A DNA stretch of 64,000 nt from Ignavibacteria bacterium (GTDB lineage: Bacteria; Bacteroidota; Ignavibacteria; Tepidaquicellales; OLB5), in contig JADZAP010000027.1 in NCBI GenBank assembly GCA_020852705.1, positions 1 to 64,000 on the forward strand, in the 5' to 3' direction. Position numbers and translations under genes: made by a program. The notes under the pieces are model-generated. The model was given only the letters and a program-made list of their open reading frames with translations. It ran no database searches and was not told where the DNA came from. Shown one piece after another: positions 26,821 through 36,069 of this stretch; position 1 is the stretch's first letter; every line of letters starts with the position of its first letter.

Positions 26821-28302
26821 TCACCCGGAATTCTTTTTTAGAATTTCCATCCCTTTTTCATATAACCAACTGCCAAGTCCAACATTTTTGATTGGATCCA
26901 TTTGTAATAAGAACATTTCATTTTCTGAAACATCATATTTTTGATTAAGTTTGAGAAGGATCTCGAAATACTTTATAAATTTTTGATATCCTGTTTTTAA
27001 ATATGCGGGAATTTCCTTGTGCTTCCTTATATAATCTTTTAGTCTGGCAGTTTCAAGATATGAATCTTCGAAAATACGCGTTTCGTAAAAAACAATAAGT
27101 TTATACACACTTGTATCAAGGTAATGCAGATATTTTTTTCTATTCACTTTTTTAAGGTACTGCAGAGCTGTTGTGAAATCTTTTTCATATATTTTTAATA
27201 TTCCGTTATTTAGGTTTACTTCATCTTCTCTTATTTCATCGGGAAGTTCGTTTGAATAATTTTCAATAAAGTTCCGAACCCAATCATATTTGTTTAGGCG
27301 CAAAGCGGCAAAGATAAAATTTCTGAAGTTATTAGTTCCGGTATTTATTGCATTAAAATCACTGTAGAGTCCTTCTTCAATTATATTGTTATTTATAATA
27401 AATATTTCTTGGTAATATTCAGCTTTACCTAAATTGGTCATTTCTATACAGTAATTTCTTAAATATTGGTAAACGGAATTTTTGAAATATGAAGAAAATA
27501 ACTGTTTATGTTTTATAAAAAGTTCTTTTGCAGAAAAGTAATTATCAGAACTTCCGGGTTTTTTAAATGCCAAGTAGAGATAATAGAATATTTCCACAGG
27601 AATAAAAAAGTTTATATTACTGTTTTTTAAATTTATTAATTTATTATGTTTAATTAACGTTTCAATTATCAGTTCTGCTGCATTTACATCATCATAAATA
27701 TTGTTTCGTTTCCTAAGCTCGGCATCCAAAAGCTGCTTTATAAGTGTTGTAACAAAATGTACTAAAATGGAATCTGATTTAAGGTTATAATAATAAATAG
27801 ATTTTACCTGATTATCTGTAATAGCATGAAATGAACTTACATCATTGAATATTTTTTGTATATAAAACAGTGAATCTGCATTATATAGATTATTATTAAC
27901 AGCTTTTAAAGATAGGGTTGATTCAAATTTGATTTGTTCCAAAAGATTTCTTGATGCAAGTTCCTCTAAATAAATACTTTTTCTTGTAAGATTATTTTTA
28001 TTCAGATGTTCATTTACATAAAAATATTCGGCAATTTTTGTAAGTTCTGAAAACCTATTCCATAATGCTCTTTTATTAATTTTTAATCTTACTGTTAACA
28101 CATTGTAAATTTTTTCATTATCTGAAGATATTAATTCTAGTCTTAATTCATTTAAAATCTTTAAAAGTGTTCCATAAGATCTTTTTTTGCAAAAATAAGA
28201 GTTTTTTGAAAATTTTATAAAATTCTTCCTGTCATCTTCATTAAAACTATAATAAATATAGAGAAATCTGGCTGTTTTCTTATGGTGAGTAATTTTAATC
28301 AT
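26821..28302 (-). CDS. All-helical repeat protein, paralog of the 22320 gene
   Basis: 493 residues, no signal peptide or membrane segment. Largely helical and rich in Asn, Lys, Tyr and Ile. The opening FNEDDRKNFIKFSKNSYF aligns with FSPKEMKEFSEFVSSPFF of the 22320 protein. The C-terminal order NFIENYSNELPDEIRED, EKDFTTALQYLKKV and GYQKFIKYFEILLKL also matches its counterpart. Identity is low but the layout is the same, so ancient duplication is likely. Function unknown; a TPR-like scaffold is inferred. Confidence 0.6.
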   Translation of the reverse strand: MIKITHHKKTARFLYIYYSFNEDDRKNFIKFSKNSYFCKKRSYGTLLKILNELRLELISSDNEKIYNVLTVRLKINKRALWNRFSELTKIAEYFYVNEHLNKNNLTRKSIYLEELASRNLLEQIKFESTLSLKAVNNNLYNADSLFYIQKIFNDVSSFHAITDNQVKSIYYYNLKSDSILVHFVTTLIKQLLDAELRKRNNIYDDVNAAELIIETLIKHNKLINLKNSNINFFIPVEIFYYLYLAFKKPGSSDNYFSAKELFIKHKQLFSSYFKNSVYQYLRNYCIEMTNLGKAEYYQEIFIINNNIIEEGLYSDFNAINTGTNNFRNFIFAALRLNKYDWVRNFIENYSNELPDEIREDEVNLNNGILKIYEKDFTTALQYLKKVNRKKYLHYLDTSVYKLIVFYETRIFEDSYLETARLKDYIRKHKEIPAYLKTGYQKFIKYFEILLKLNQKYDVSENEMFLLQMDPIKNVGLGSWLYEKGMEILKKNSG

Positions 28303-28431
28303 ATTTTTTATTTAAATTATATAAAAATATCAATATATTTCTTAATTTAAGTGGGTAAAAATAATAAAATTTCTATTTGCATATGCCGTATCAATCAGCT
28401 ATTTTTAAATGCCTTTATCTTACATAAATAT

Positions 28432-28439
28432 TAATTTTG
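28432..28439 (+). promoter_or_regulatory. TAnnTTTG -7 box 3 nt before ATG 28443
   Basis: TAATTTTG precedes the T9SS gene start by 3 nt, compatible only with a leaderless transcript or with chance. Confidence 0.25.
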
Positions 28440-28442
28440 TAT

Positions 28443-30187
28443 ATGAAATCAATTATTAAGTTTATCAAAGTAATAATACTTTTATCTATAGTTACCTTAA
28501 ATTTACATTCCCAATGGAATTCTAATACAGCAATTAATACATTAATATGTGATGAGAACGGAGAGCAATCTGTTACAAAGCTTGCACTTTGTCCTGATGG
28601 TTCAACTTATTATTCATGGTTTGATCATAGAGGAAGTGGTTATGCTGTATATATCCAAAAGCTTGATGTGAATGGTTTTACGGTTTTTCCTTCTGGAGGA
28701 ATTTTAGTAAGTAATAATCCTCAGAATTCTTCGTTGGTAGATTGGGATTTGATAGCTGATAATAATAATAATGCAATTATAACCTTTACTGATATACGAA
28801 ACGGTGGTTCAATAAATCCGTTTGCATATAAGATAAGCTCTTCAGGAACGCAATTGTGGGGAGCTAACGGAGTTACATTATCTGATTCAATTAATTCTTT
28901 TCAACCAAATCCTAAAGTTGTACAAACCTCTGACGGTAATTATGTTTTCTTCTGGCGAATCGGTTCAGGTCCTCAAAAGCTTGCTATGCAGAAGCTTAAT
29001 TCTGCAGGGGTAAAGCAATGGGGTGCGTCTCCAATTATATGGTCTAGCGGAACAAATGAAAACTATGACTGGCCGTCAATTGTTGCATCAGATAACGGAA
29101 GTGTTATTGTAATGTTTTCAGGATACACGGGTTCTTTTATCAGTCCCTCAAATTACAGAATATATTCTCAAAAAGTTTCAATATCCGGAACCAAGGTGTG
29201 GAATAGTACACAAGATACCGTTTATTCACTTGGCAGAATTTCAGGGTTTTACACACCCAGACTTTATAGTGATGGAAATAACGGAGCTGTTTATTGCTGG
29301 CATGACGACAGAAATGCAGTAAACCGTACAACAGGTTATATTCAGAGAAAAAATTCATCAGGAGCAATTCAGTTTCCATTGAACGGAACAGCAGTTTCAG
29401 GAAATACAACAAATAACCATTTTACACCTATTGCAGCATATATAGTGCTACAGGTGAAACATATACTGCATGGCAGGAAGCAAATTCAGGGCAGACACAA
29501 TGGGGTTTTTACATTCAGAAAATTAATTCTACGGGTACAAGGCAATGGGGTGATGGTATTGCTGTACAAAGTTTAGGTACAAACCAAGTTGGGATATATA
29601 CAGTTATGACCAAAGACACCGCAGTAGTTATATGTTTTAATCAGGATGCCGGAAGCAATACAAATACGATAAAAGCAGCAAAACTTGGTAAAAGCGGTAC
29701 ATTTTTATGGAGCGGAAGTATTGTTACAGCAAGCAGTATTTCAAGCTCAAAGATCAGGTTAAATTCTGTAATAAACTCATCTGGAATGAGCATTTTAAGC
29801 TGGCAGGATAAACGCAATGATGGAGGCGGAATATATGCTCAGAATATTAATTGGGATGGAACATTTGGTCCTTTAACAGTGATAGAGGTTATAAGCAGTA
29901 ATGTCCCAGATAGATTTTCATTAAACCAAAATTATCCTAACCCGTTTAATCCGGTTACAAAAATAAAATATGATTTAGCATCTTCTTCTTTAGTTAACAT
30001 TTCAGTTTATAATCTGCTTGGAGTATTAGTTGAAGAATTGGTTAATATCAAACAAAATTCAGGCACATACGAAGTAAGTTTTGATGCATCGCAATTTGCT
30101 ACAGGAGTATATTTTTATACTATAAATGCTGTTTCAGAAAGCGGTATGAGATATACAGATACAAAAAAAATGATTTTGGTTAAATAA
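28443..30187 (+). pseudogene. Frameshifted secreted T9SS cargo protein
   Basis: One gene split by a frameshift. Frame 1 runs from ATG 28443 (signal peptide MKSIIKFIKVIILLSIVTL, then NLHSQ) to a stop at 29574-29576. The correct reading continues in another frame from about 29441 to 30187. At the join the DNA reads GCATATATAGTGCT; removing one TA restores A-Y-S-A-T-G-E and then TAWQEANSGQTQWGFYIQKI, which repeats the motif style seen earlier (KISSSGTQLWG, KLNSAGVKQWG). The repaired protein has about 580 residues. The body is made of beta-propeller-like repeats of the form G-x-x-x-W-G. The end is a T9SS sorting domain. Secreted or surface-attached; ligand unknown. It may be a true pseudogene or a sequencing or phase-variation event. 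Confidence 0.85.
29606..30187 (+). CDS. C-terminal fragment of the frameshifted T9SS protein
   Basis: The open part of the second frame from its first ATG, 193 residues. It contains the last propeller-like repeats and, from residue ~110, the type IX sorting domain: FSLNQNYPNPFNPVTKIKYD, a VNISVYNLLG strand, SGTYEVSFDA and GVYFYTI, ending KKMILVK. It has no signal peptide of its own, so this fragment alone could not be exported; it belongs to the gene starting at 28443. Confidence 0.8.
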   Translation: MTKDTAVVICFNQDAGSNTNTIKAAKLGKSGTFLWSGSIVTASSISSSKIRLNSVINSSGMSILSWQDKRNDGGGIYAQNINWDGTFGPLTVIEVISSNVPDRFSLNQNYPNPFNPVTKIKYDLASSSLVNISVYNLLGVLVEELVNIKQNSGTYEVSFDASQFATGVYFYTINAVSESGMRYTDTKKMILVK

Positions 30188-30314
30188 TTTGTTTTGCAAT
30201 TAACGGTGTTTATTGGTTTATAAAATTCAGGTTGGTTAACAATGAATTGGATAGGATATACGTATTGCTAAAATAAGATATAATGTGATTATTATATATG
30301 TTTTACCCCAAATC

Positions 30315-30348
30315 AACTCCTTTAGTCAATGGATTAAAGGAGTTTTTC
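30315..30348 (+). terminator. Terminator after the T9SS gene
   Basis: AACTCCTTTA pairs with TAAAGGAGTT across a 10-nt loop, then a short T run on the plus strand. It lies about 130 nt after the stop codon. Confidence 0.7.
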
Positions 30349-30369
30349 AATTGTTTGGCTTTAATAATA

Positions 30370-30990
30370 TTAATTATACTTCATCACATCAGCTATATCA
30401 CACATTTCATGCAGCAAAAGCTCTGTTCGTGTCAGGGCTTCATCGCTATCTAATAAATTGCGTTCAATATATTGAATCTGATTACCTTGCAAAACTAAAA
30501 TTCCGTTAAAGCCAAGTGCATTAACACTATCCATTTTAAAACGGGTATTAAAATCAAATATTTTTTTAAGTTTTTCTGCATTATTTGTTTGTAATATGAA
30601 TTTATCATCAAATTCATTATCATCTAATAAAACCGAATCTGCAGAATATCTTAAAATATTTCGCTTATTTCTTTTTAATAAAGTAAAGGAAAAGTCATCA
30701 TTATTAATGCACTCAACAGTAACAACTGTATGGGGTAAAACATTTTGTCCTTCAAGAGTATCACGAACCTGACTTTCAATCTTAACCGATTTGTTCCTGT
30801 AAACACCGTTAGCTACAGGGTGATTTTTCATGCCGATCTTTTTTGTAGTATCAACATTTAGCGAATATTTTTCAGCAAGTTTTCCGTAATTGCCTAATAC
30901 CTTTTTATTTGTTCTAAAAAATATAAAATATACTGCTATCCAAGGAACAATAAGTACAGGCAGGAGAACCAAAATTGATTTTAAATCCAT
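30370..30990 (-). CDS. Membrane-anchored protein of unknown function
   Basis: 206 residues. One N-terminal membrane helix (ILVLLPVLIVPWIAVYFIFF, residues ~6-25) is followed by a soluble domain with VANGVYRNKSVKIESQV, a VTVECINNDDFSF strand and a C-terminal helix. The soluble part looks alpha/beta and may resemble DUF3137-type proteins, but I cannot name it. Its start lies 124 nt after the terC stop codon on the same strand. No conserved catalytic residues stand out. Confidence 0.55.
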   Translation of the reverse strand: MDLKSILVLLPVLIVPWIAVYFIFFRTNKKVLGNYGKLAEKYSLNVDTTKKIGMKNHPVANGVYRNKSVKIESQVRDTLEGQNVLPHTVVTVECINNDDFSFTLLKRNKRNILRYSADSVLLDDNEFDDKFILQTNNAEKLKKIFDFNTRFKMDSVNALGFNGILVLQGNQIQYIERNLLDSDEALTRTELLLHEMCDIADVMKYN

Positions 30991-31113
30991 TATATTTTTT
31001 TAAATTTATAATGTAATTAAAGATTATTTTTATTAAAAAAAAATACCCAATTTAAACTAAAAAAGTTTGCTAATAAAAATTTATAAAAAGATAATAAATT
31101 AGGTAGAATAATC

Positions 31114-32064
31114 TTAAACAACATCAGTTTTTGGCTTAAATACTGATAGAATTACTGAGACAGTAAGTATAGAAATAATTGTAATTAAAGAAAGTTCAGT
31201 AGAAATTATTTTTGCAGAATAATAGTGATTGATTATCATTTTAATACCAACAAGAACCAGAATGGCTGCTAAACCATAATGCAGGTAATGAAAAAGCTTT
31301 ACAAGTCCTGCAAGTGCAAAATATAATGATCGCAAACCCAATATTGCAAACACATTACTGGTATATACAATAAAGGGATCCTGTGTAACTGCCAGTATAG
31401 CAGGTATAGAATCAACGGCAAAAATTAAATCGGTAGTTTCAACAATTATTAAAACAACAAATAAAGGGGTTGCTGTTTTCCGGAAATTTTGAACTGTAAA
31501 GAATTTTCCGCCTTCAAATTTATCAGTTACTCTGAAAAATCTTTTGAAGTATTTTAATACTGGATTTCTTTCAGGGTGAATTTCCTTATCCTTTTGAATA
31601 ACAAGTTTAATACCTGAATAAATAAGAAAAATGCCAAACACATAAATTATCCATGCAAATTTATTTATAAGCGCAATTCCTGCAAAAATGAATACTGCAC
31701 GCATTATTAGTGCCCCTAGAATTCCCCAAAACAAAACTTTATGCTGGTAAAGAGCAGGTACTTTAAAGTAGGAAAATATAAGCACAAATACAAATATGTT
31801 ATCAACACTTAATGATTTTTCTATAACGTACCCAGTTAAAAACTGCATAGCTGAATCAGCATTTGTTAAACCAACCGGAGGAGGATAGAAAAAATATATG
31901 AATAAATTGAAAAATAATGCTAAGGTAACCCAAATACCGCTCCAAATTAAAGCTTCCTTAATTTTAACTTCATGAGCCTTTCGGTTAAACAACCCAAGGT
32001 CCAAAGCCAGCATTAAGAGAACAAATATGTTAAATAATAGCCAGTATATAGTTTTACTCTCCAA
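31114..32064 (-). CDS. TerC/Alx family membrane protein
   Basis: 316 residues, typical of TerC/Alx integral membrane proteins with about nine helices. The diagnostic stretches are present: ALDLGLFNRKAHEV near the start, EKSLSVDNIFVFVLIFSYF, an FWGILGALIMRA segment, TTDLIFAVDSIPAILAVTQD and NVFAILGLRSLYFALAG. The acidic residues in DN and FAVDSIPA are the conserved metal-site candidates; Alx/TerC proteins export manganese or handle metal loading of secreted proteins. The start is a TTG at 32062-32064. I looked for a yybP-ykoY manganese riboswitch upstream and saw none. Confidence 0.92.
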   Translation of the reverse strand: MESKTIYWLLFNIFVLLMLALDLGLFNRKAHEVKIKEALIWSGIWVTLALFFNLFIYFFYPPPVGLTNADSAMQFLTGYVIEKSLSVDNIFVFVLIFSYFKVPALYQHKVLFWGILGALIMRAVFIFAGIALINKFAWIIYVFGIFLIYSGIKLVIQKDKEIHPERNPVLKYFKRFFRVTDKFEGGKFFTVQNFRKTATPLFVVLIIVETTDLIFAVDSIPAILAVTQDPFIVYTSNVFAILGLRSLYFALAGLVKLFHYLHYGLAAILVLVGIKMIINHYYSAKIISTELSLITIISILTVSVILSVFKPKTDVV

Positions 32065-32355
32065 TTAATTTACTTATTATATTTAAAAAGATAACCGTGA
32101 GTTTTAAAATATTAGTTTCTTAAATATTACTTGATATAAAATATATATTTTAAGTAGTTGAAAATACAATCTCTAATTAAAGCAAAAAAACATTATTTTT
32201 AGTTTATTACAGTTTTTAATTGCTGTATTTTACAATATCAATATGTTTTGCATATTAATTTAAAAATTAAATATATTAGTGTTGATAACTTTGATAAAAA
32301 ATTAATATTTTCAATAAATACGAGTCAACGTATTCATTTTTTTAAAAATTGGCAG

Positions 32356-32799
32356 TTAGAGGTTTTGTTTCCAAACATAATTTTGATCTTCAAAAATTTC
32401 TTTTCCAAAAATAGGAACATTGGCTTTTATTTCTTCTACTATCCAATGACATGCATCAAATACAATATCCCTGTGTTTGGAAGAAACAAAAACAAAAAGA
32501 GAAATTTCTCCGGCTCTTACTATTCCTTTACTATGATAAATATGAAGGCAGGTAAGATTGAATTTTTCAAAGGCAGTCTCACGTATTTCATGAAATTTTT
32601 CTTCTGCCATTTCGTCATATGCGGAATAGTCTATTGACTGAACTGTTTTTCCGTTAATTTCATCAGCACGCACTTGTCCCAAAAAAATATTGTGTGCTCC
32701 AATGTTTAATTTGCTGCTGTGTTTAGCTATTGAGTCAGCAATAAATTGCGGATTTACAGCACCGTTTACAAAAACTTTATGTTTCTTTTTTTCGCTCAT
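32356..32799 (-). CDS. moaE: Molybdopterin synthase catalytic subunit
   Basis: 147 residues. MoaE with MoaD inserts the dithiolene sulfurs into precursor Z. The family stretches are visible: GAHNIFLGQVRA, the SIDYSAYDEMAEE region, IYHSKGIVRAGE, KHRDIVFDACHWIVEEIK and VPIFGKE with the catalytic-site lysine. ATG start. MoaD is 262 nt upstream on the same strand. The other Moco genes are not in the window. Confidence 0.93.
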   Translation of the reverse strand: MSEKKKHKVFVNGAVNPQFIADSIAKHSSKLNIGAHNIFLGQVRADEINGKTVQSIDYSAYDEMAEEKFHEIRETAFEKFNLTCLHIYHSKGIVRAGEISLFVFVSSKHRDIVFDACHWIVEEIKANVPIFGKEIFEDQNYVWKQNL

Positions 32800-33061
32800 G
32801 AGTTATGTTGTTCAGATGAAAGGTATGTCAATCTCTGTAAACTGACTTTCAGGTTAATTAAATTATTGAAGTTATTATTTTCTAAAAAGTAATGCTTAGA
32901 CAGCTCAGCTTTTTATACCATTTCTGGCAAAATACTCCACTTTTTATTCCGGAAAATATTTTAAACATGGAAACTATATAATTTCTCTTCAAATGCATTT
33001 TCAATATGCTAAAGAAGCAAGCAGTGCGGGATGAAGATATTTCTATTTCTGTTAACAGAAT

Positions 33062-33295
33062 TTAACCTCCGGCAAATGGCGGTAATAACGCAACAACATC
33101 ACCGGCATGCAAAGCCTGGTTATTTCTAATGATTTGTTTAGAAACAGCTATCACAAACCTGTTATCTTTCAGCTTAGGAAAATCTCTCAGTAATTTTGTT
33201 TTTAACTCATCCGTATCGGCAATTCCATTAACACTAATTTCATCCGCGCCAACAATTTCCGTTAATAAACCAAAGAATTTAACTTGAATACTCAT
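33062..33295 (-). CDS. moaD: Molybdopterin synthase sulfur-carrier subunit
   Basis: 77 residues, a ubiquitin-like fold ending in the obligatory Gly-Gly (LLPPFAGG), the site that is thiocarboxylated and passes sulfur to MoaE. The start VKFFGLLTEIVGADEISVNG is typical. Same strand as moaE, but with a gap of 262 nt that holds no clear gene. ATG start. Confidence 0.92.
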   Translation of the reverse strand: MSIQVKFFGLLTEIVGADEISVNGIADTDELKTKLLRDFPKLKDNRFVIAVSKQIIRNNQALHAGDVVALLPPFAGG

Positions 33296-33488
33296 AATTG
33301 ATTTTAGTTATGGATTGAAAATAAGCCGGGGTACAGGTATTTTGATTTTTTACACAAGAATTCATTGAAATAGTTCGTACAAAAATAAAATAAAAAAGTA
33401 AAAATTTCATTTAGATAGATAATTAATTTATTGACAATAATTAAATATAATACAGTGAGAAACTAATTACAACTGCTTTAGAATAACT

Positions 33489-34604
33489 TTAAATTTTAAA
33501 ATTGGTAATAGCATTTGAAAGTTGCTGCCATGAATGCTCTTTTTTGTATTCTATAATTCCCGGTACAAATTTTTCCTTTAAATTTTCTTTAAAAAAATTG
33601 TTAATTTTTGCTGCAATTTTTTCAGGTTTAAGATCATTTATAATTAAGCCGGTTTTATTTTCAATAACCATTTCACTCAATCCGCCTACATTTGTAACAA
33701 TAACAGGAATCTTAAAATGATATGCTATACCAGTAATACCGCTTTGTGTAGCAGAGCGATAAGGCAATACACATACATCTGAGGCAGAAAAAAATACTGG
33801 TATTTCAGATTCAGGAATGTACCGAATATGCATGTTTATTCTTTTTCTTATTCCAAGATTATCTATTTGTTCATCATATTTTTTAAAATCACCATAATTT
33901 TCTCCGGCAATCAGCAAAATATACTCATCGTTTAGATATTTCAGTGCTTCTATAAGCAGATCAAGACCTTTATAATCACGTATAAATCCAAAAAATAAAA
34001 TTACTTTTTTTTCCGGAGGTACATCTAATTTTTTTTTAGCATCAATTTGATTCATTTTGATCCCGTAATGATCATACAGCGGATGAGATTGAATAATATA
34101 TTTTGCATCGGGTTTTAATTTAAGAAGGTCTTTTTCGCTATGATTATTAAGCAGTACAAAGCCGCTGCATCTGTTAATGAAATATTTTGTTAAAGCTAAA
34201 TCCCCAAAACGCTTTTCATGAGCAATAACATTATGAAGCAAACCTATAACCTTCAATTCATTTTTTTTCAATAAGGCAGCAACTTTTCCCAGAGCGGGAG
34301 CGAAAAAAGGCATCCAATAACTTATCAATACTAAATCAGGTGAAAATTTTTTAATTTCTTTCCCTGTTTTATACCACGTATAAGGATTAATACTGTCAAG
34401 AAGTCTTGTAGCCTGTATGTTACGGTTAAGGTCATCTATAGACACAAATTGAGATTTGCCAGGGAAAAGTATTGATGGATATTGTCTTGTGAATGTAAAA
34501 GCTTTAACATTATTTGTTTGTGATAATGCAAGATAAAGGGAATCGCCAAATTGTGCAATACCCCCTCTATAAGGATAAAATGGTGATAAAAATGCTATTT
34601 TCAT
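33489..34604 (-). CDS. Glycosyltransferase family 4 (GT-B)
   Basis: 371 residues. The N-terminus AFLSPFYPYRGGIAQF has the Gly-rich acceptor-side loop of GT4 enzymes. The C-terminal half has VILFFGFIRDYKGLDLLIEA, YILLIAGENYG, RYIPESEIPVFFSASDVCVLPYRS and a VTNVGGLSEMV segment, the nucleotide-sugar-binding E-x7-E-type region. Cytoplasmic or membrane-associated transfer of a sugar to lipid, LPS or polysaccharide; donor and acceptor unknown. Isolated from other polysaccharide genes. Confidence 0.9.
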   Translation of the reverse strand: MKIAFLSPFYPYRGGIAQFGDSLYLALSQTNNVKAFTFTRQYPSILFPGKSQFVSIDDLNRNIQATRLLDSINPYTWYKTGKEIKKFSPDLVLISYWMPFFAPALGKVAALLKKNELKVIGLLHNVIAHEKRFGDLALTKYFINRCSGFVLLNNHSEKDLLKLKPDAKYIIQSHPLYDHYGIKMNQIDAKKKLDVPPEKKVILFFGFIRDYKGLDLLIEALKYLNDEYILLIAGENYGDFKKYDEQIDNLGIRKRINMHIRYIPESEIPVFFSASDVCVLPYRSATQSGITGIAYHFKIPVIVTNVGGLSEMVIENKTGLIINDLKPEKIAAKINNFFKENLKEKFVPGIIEYKKEHSWQQLSNAITNFKI

Positions 34605-34720
34605 TATTGTAAATTCTTAAATAATTAATACTTTTACAATTGAAATATTAAAACCCATTTTTGTAAGAATTATTAATAAATAGTATAACTTATGTGATTT
34701 TATCTGAAATGAATATTCAC

Positions 34721-34728
34721 TATTTTTG
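34721..34728 (+). promoter_or_regulatory. TAnnTTTG -7 box upstream of the bPH gene
   Basis: TATTTTTG lies 43 nt before ATG 34772 and could drive the bPH-ccmC-ccmD-ccmE run. Confidence 0.4.
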
Positions 34729-34771
34729 TGTTATAAATATCAGGATAAACTGAAAAACTATAAAAATCAAA

Positions 34772-35278
34772 ATGAACGATAGTAGCGAACAGATAATCTG
34801 GGAAGGACCACAATCACAGGTTCTTAATTTTGGAATATTTATTTCAATGGGAATAATTTCAATTGTAATAATTGTTGCGGGATTAATATTTTTTCAGCTT
34901 GCGGCTTTTCTTGCTATAATCCCTTTGGTTTACTTGTTTATTAAATGGCTTATTATTCGTAACAATAAATATAAAGTTACAACTGAAAGAATATTTTATA
35001 CAACCGGAATATTTTCAAAAAGAACTGAAGCATTGGAATTATACAGAGTAAGGGATGTTGATATGTATGAGCCATTTTGGCAGAGAATTTTTAAACTTGG
35101 AAATATTGCACTCACAACTTCAGATAAAACAACAATGAACTTTCTGCTTAAAGCTGTACCTCATCCAGCAGAACTAATGAATAAAATTCGTGAAAGTGTA
35201 GAAAAGCGACGTGATGTAAAACGAGTAAGGGGAGTTGAATTTCTTGATGATGAAGATACTGTTGAAAATTTAGGATAA
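34772..35278 (+). CDS. bPH2 (DUF304) membrane protein, YdbS-like
   Basis: 168 residues. An N-terminal IIWEGPQSQVLNFG is followed by two adjacent membrane helices (residues ~18-58), then a bacterial PH domain: NNKYKVTTERIFYTTGIFSKRTEALELYRVRDVDMYEP, read as successive strands, and GNIALTTSD near the end of the domain. The C-terminal tail is charged. Function of the family is unclear. It starts the run that includes the ccm genes and ends 11 nt before ccmC. Confidence 0.85.
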   Translation: MNDSSEQIIWEGPQSQVLNFGIFISMGIISIVIIVAGLIFFQLAAFLAIIPLVYLFIKWLIIRNNKYKVTTERIFYTTGIFSKRTEALELYRVRDVDMYEPFWQRIFKLGNIALTTSDKTTMNFLLKAVPHPAELMNKIRESVEKRRDVKRVRGVEFLDDEDTVENLG

Positions 35279-35283
35279 GTTTG
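35276..35283 (+). promoter_or_regulatory. TAnnTTTG -7 box overlapping the bPH stop, 6 nt before ccmC
   Basis: TAAGTTTG starts at the TAA stop codon of the bPH gene and ends 6 nt before ATG 35290. It may be an internal leaderless promoter for ccmC, or chance. Confidence 0.25.
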
Positions 35284-35289
35284 TAAATA

Positions 35290-35943
35290 ATGAGTTATGT
35301 TTTAAAATATTTTTTATTTGTTTGGCTGACTGCTGTGATAATTTTTGCAATAGCTGCACCTATTCCTGCTGTAGGTGATATGGGTGAGCGTGCAAGGATA
35401 TTATATTTTCATGTTCCTGCAGCTTGGGTAAGTACTGTTGCATTTATAATGGCACTTTTTTATGGTGCAATGTATATTAAAAAGCGTGATATTATATATG
35501 ACCATAAAGCTTCATCATCAGCGGCTTTGGGTCTCATGTTTGCTGTTTTGGCAACTATTACCGGCGCTATTTGGGCAAGATTTGAATGGGGAGCATTTTG
35601 GAACTGGGATCCAAGGCAGACTTCAATATTTGTATTGATACTTATTTACGGAGCATACTTTGCATTAAGGAGTGCTGTAGAATCAGAGGAGCAAAGAGCA
35701 AAGTTATCTTCGGTATATTCAATACTTGCAGGTATTACAGTTCCGTTTTTTATTTTCGTTTTTCCAAGAATTGTTGAGTCGCTTCATCCAGACCCCATTG
35801 TAAATTCAAGCGGAAAAGTTAAAATGAATACTAATATGCTTCTTATCTTTTTAAGCTCACTTGCAGGTTTTACCGGTATTTATGCTTGGATGATGAACTT
35901 AAGAGTTAGAATTGCAAAATTAAAGCTAAGGGAGGGTAATTAA
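35290..35943 (+). CDS. ccmC: Heme exporter CcmC
   Basis: 217 residues with six membrane helices. CcmC handles heme at the outer face of the cytoplasmic membrane and delivers it to CcmE in System I cytochrome c maturation. The conserved GERARILYFHVPAAWVS contains the first heme-ligand histidine, WGAFWNWDPRQTS is the WWD motif, and IVESLHPDP supplies the second histidine. ATG start, preceded 11 nt upstream by the bPH gene. Its TAA overlaps the ATG of the small ccmD-like gene, so translation is coupled. Confidence 0.95.
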   Translation: MSYVLKYFLFVWLTAVIIFAIAAPIPAVGDMGERARILYFHVPAAWVSTVAFIMALFYGAMYIKKRDIIYDHKASSSAALGLMFAVLATITGAIWARFEWGAFWNWDPRQTSIFVLILIYGAYFALRSAVESEEQRAKLSSVYSILAGITVPFFIFVFPRIVESLHPDPIVNSSGKVKMNTNMLLIFLSSLAGFTGIYAWMMNLRVRIAKLKLREGN

Positions 35944-36065
35944 TGGATTTTATATGGATAAACCAAACATTCATAGTTTTAGGAATAACACTAATTCTTT
36001 GGATTGGACTTTTCTTCTATATGCTTTCTGTTGATATGAAGATCAAGAAAATTGAAAAGGAGTAA
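35943..36065 (+). CDS. CcmD-like small membrane protein
   Basis: 40 residues: MDFIWINQTFIVLGITLILW, one membrane helix, then a lysine-rich tail ending KIKKIEKE. The ATG overlaps the ccmC stop (TAATG) with GGGAGG just upstream, and it ends 4 nt before ccmE. Size, single helix, basic tail and position between ccmC and ccmE fit CcmD, which helps release heme-loaded CcmE. CcmD proteins are poorly conserved, so this rests on context. Confidence 0.8.
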   Translation: MDFIWINQTFIVLGITLILWIGLFFYMLSVDMKIKKIEKE

Positions 36066-36069
36066 ATAT

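Noticed and set aside
32065-32355. Possible yybP-ykoY manganese riboswitch upstream of terC
   Set aside because: The 290 bp are AT-rich with no GC-rich stems or matching loop sequences.
32800-33061. Possible molybdenum-cofactor riboswitch near moaE/moaD
   Set aside because: No multi-stem GC-rich structure of the needed kind could be seen by eye.
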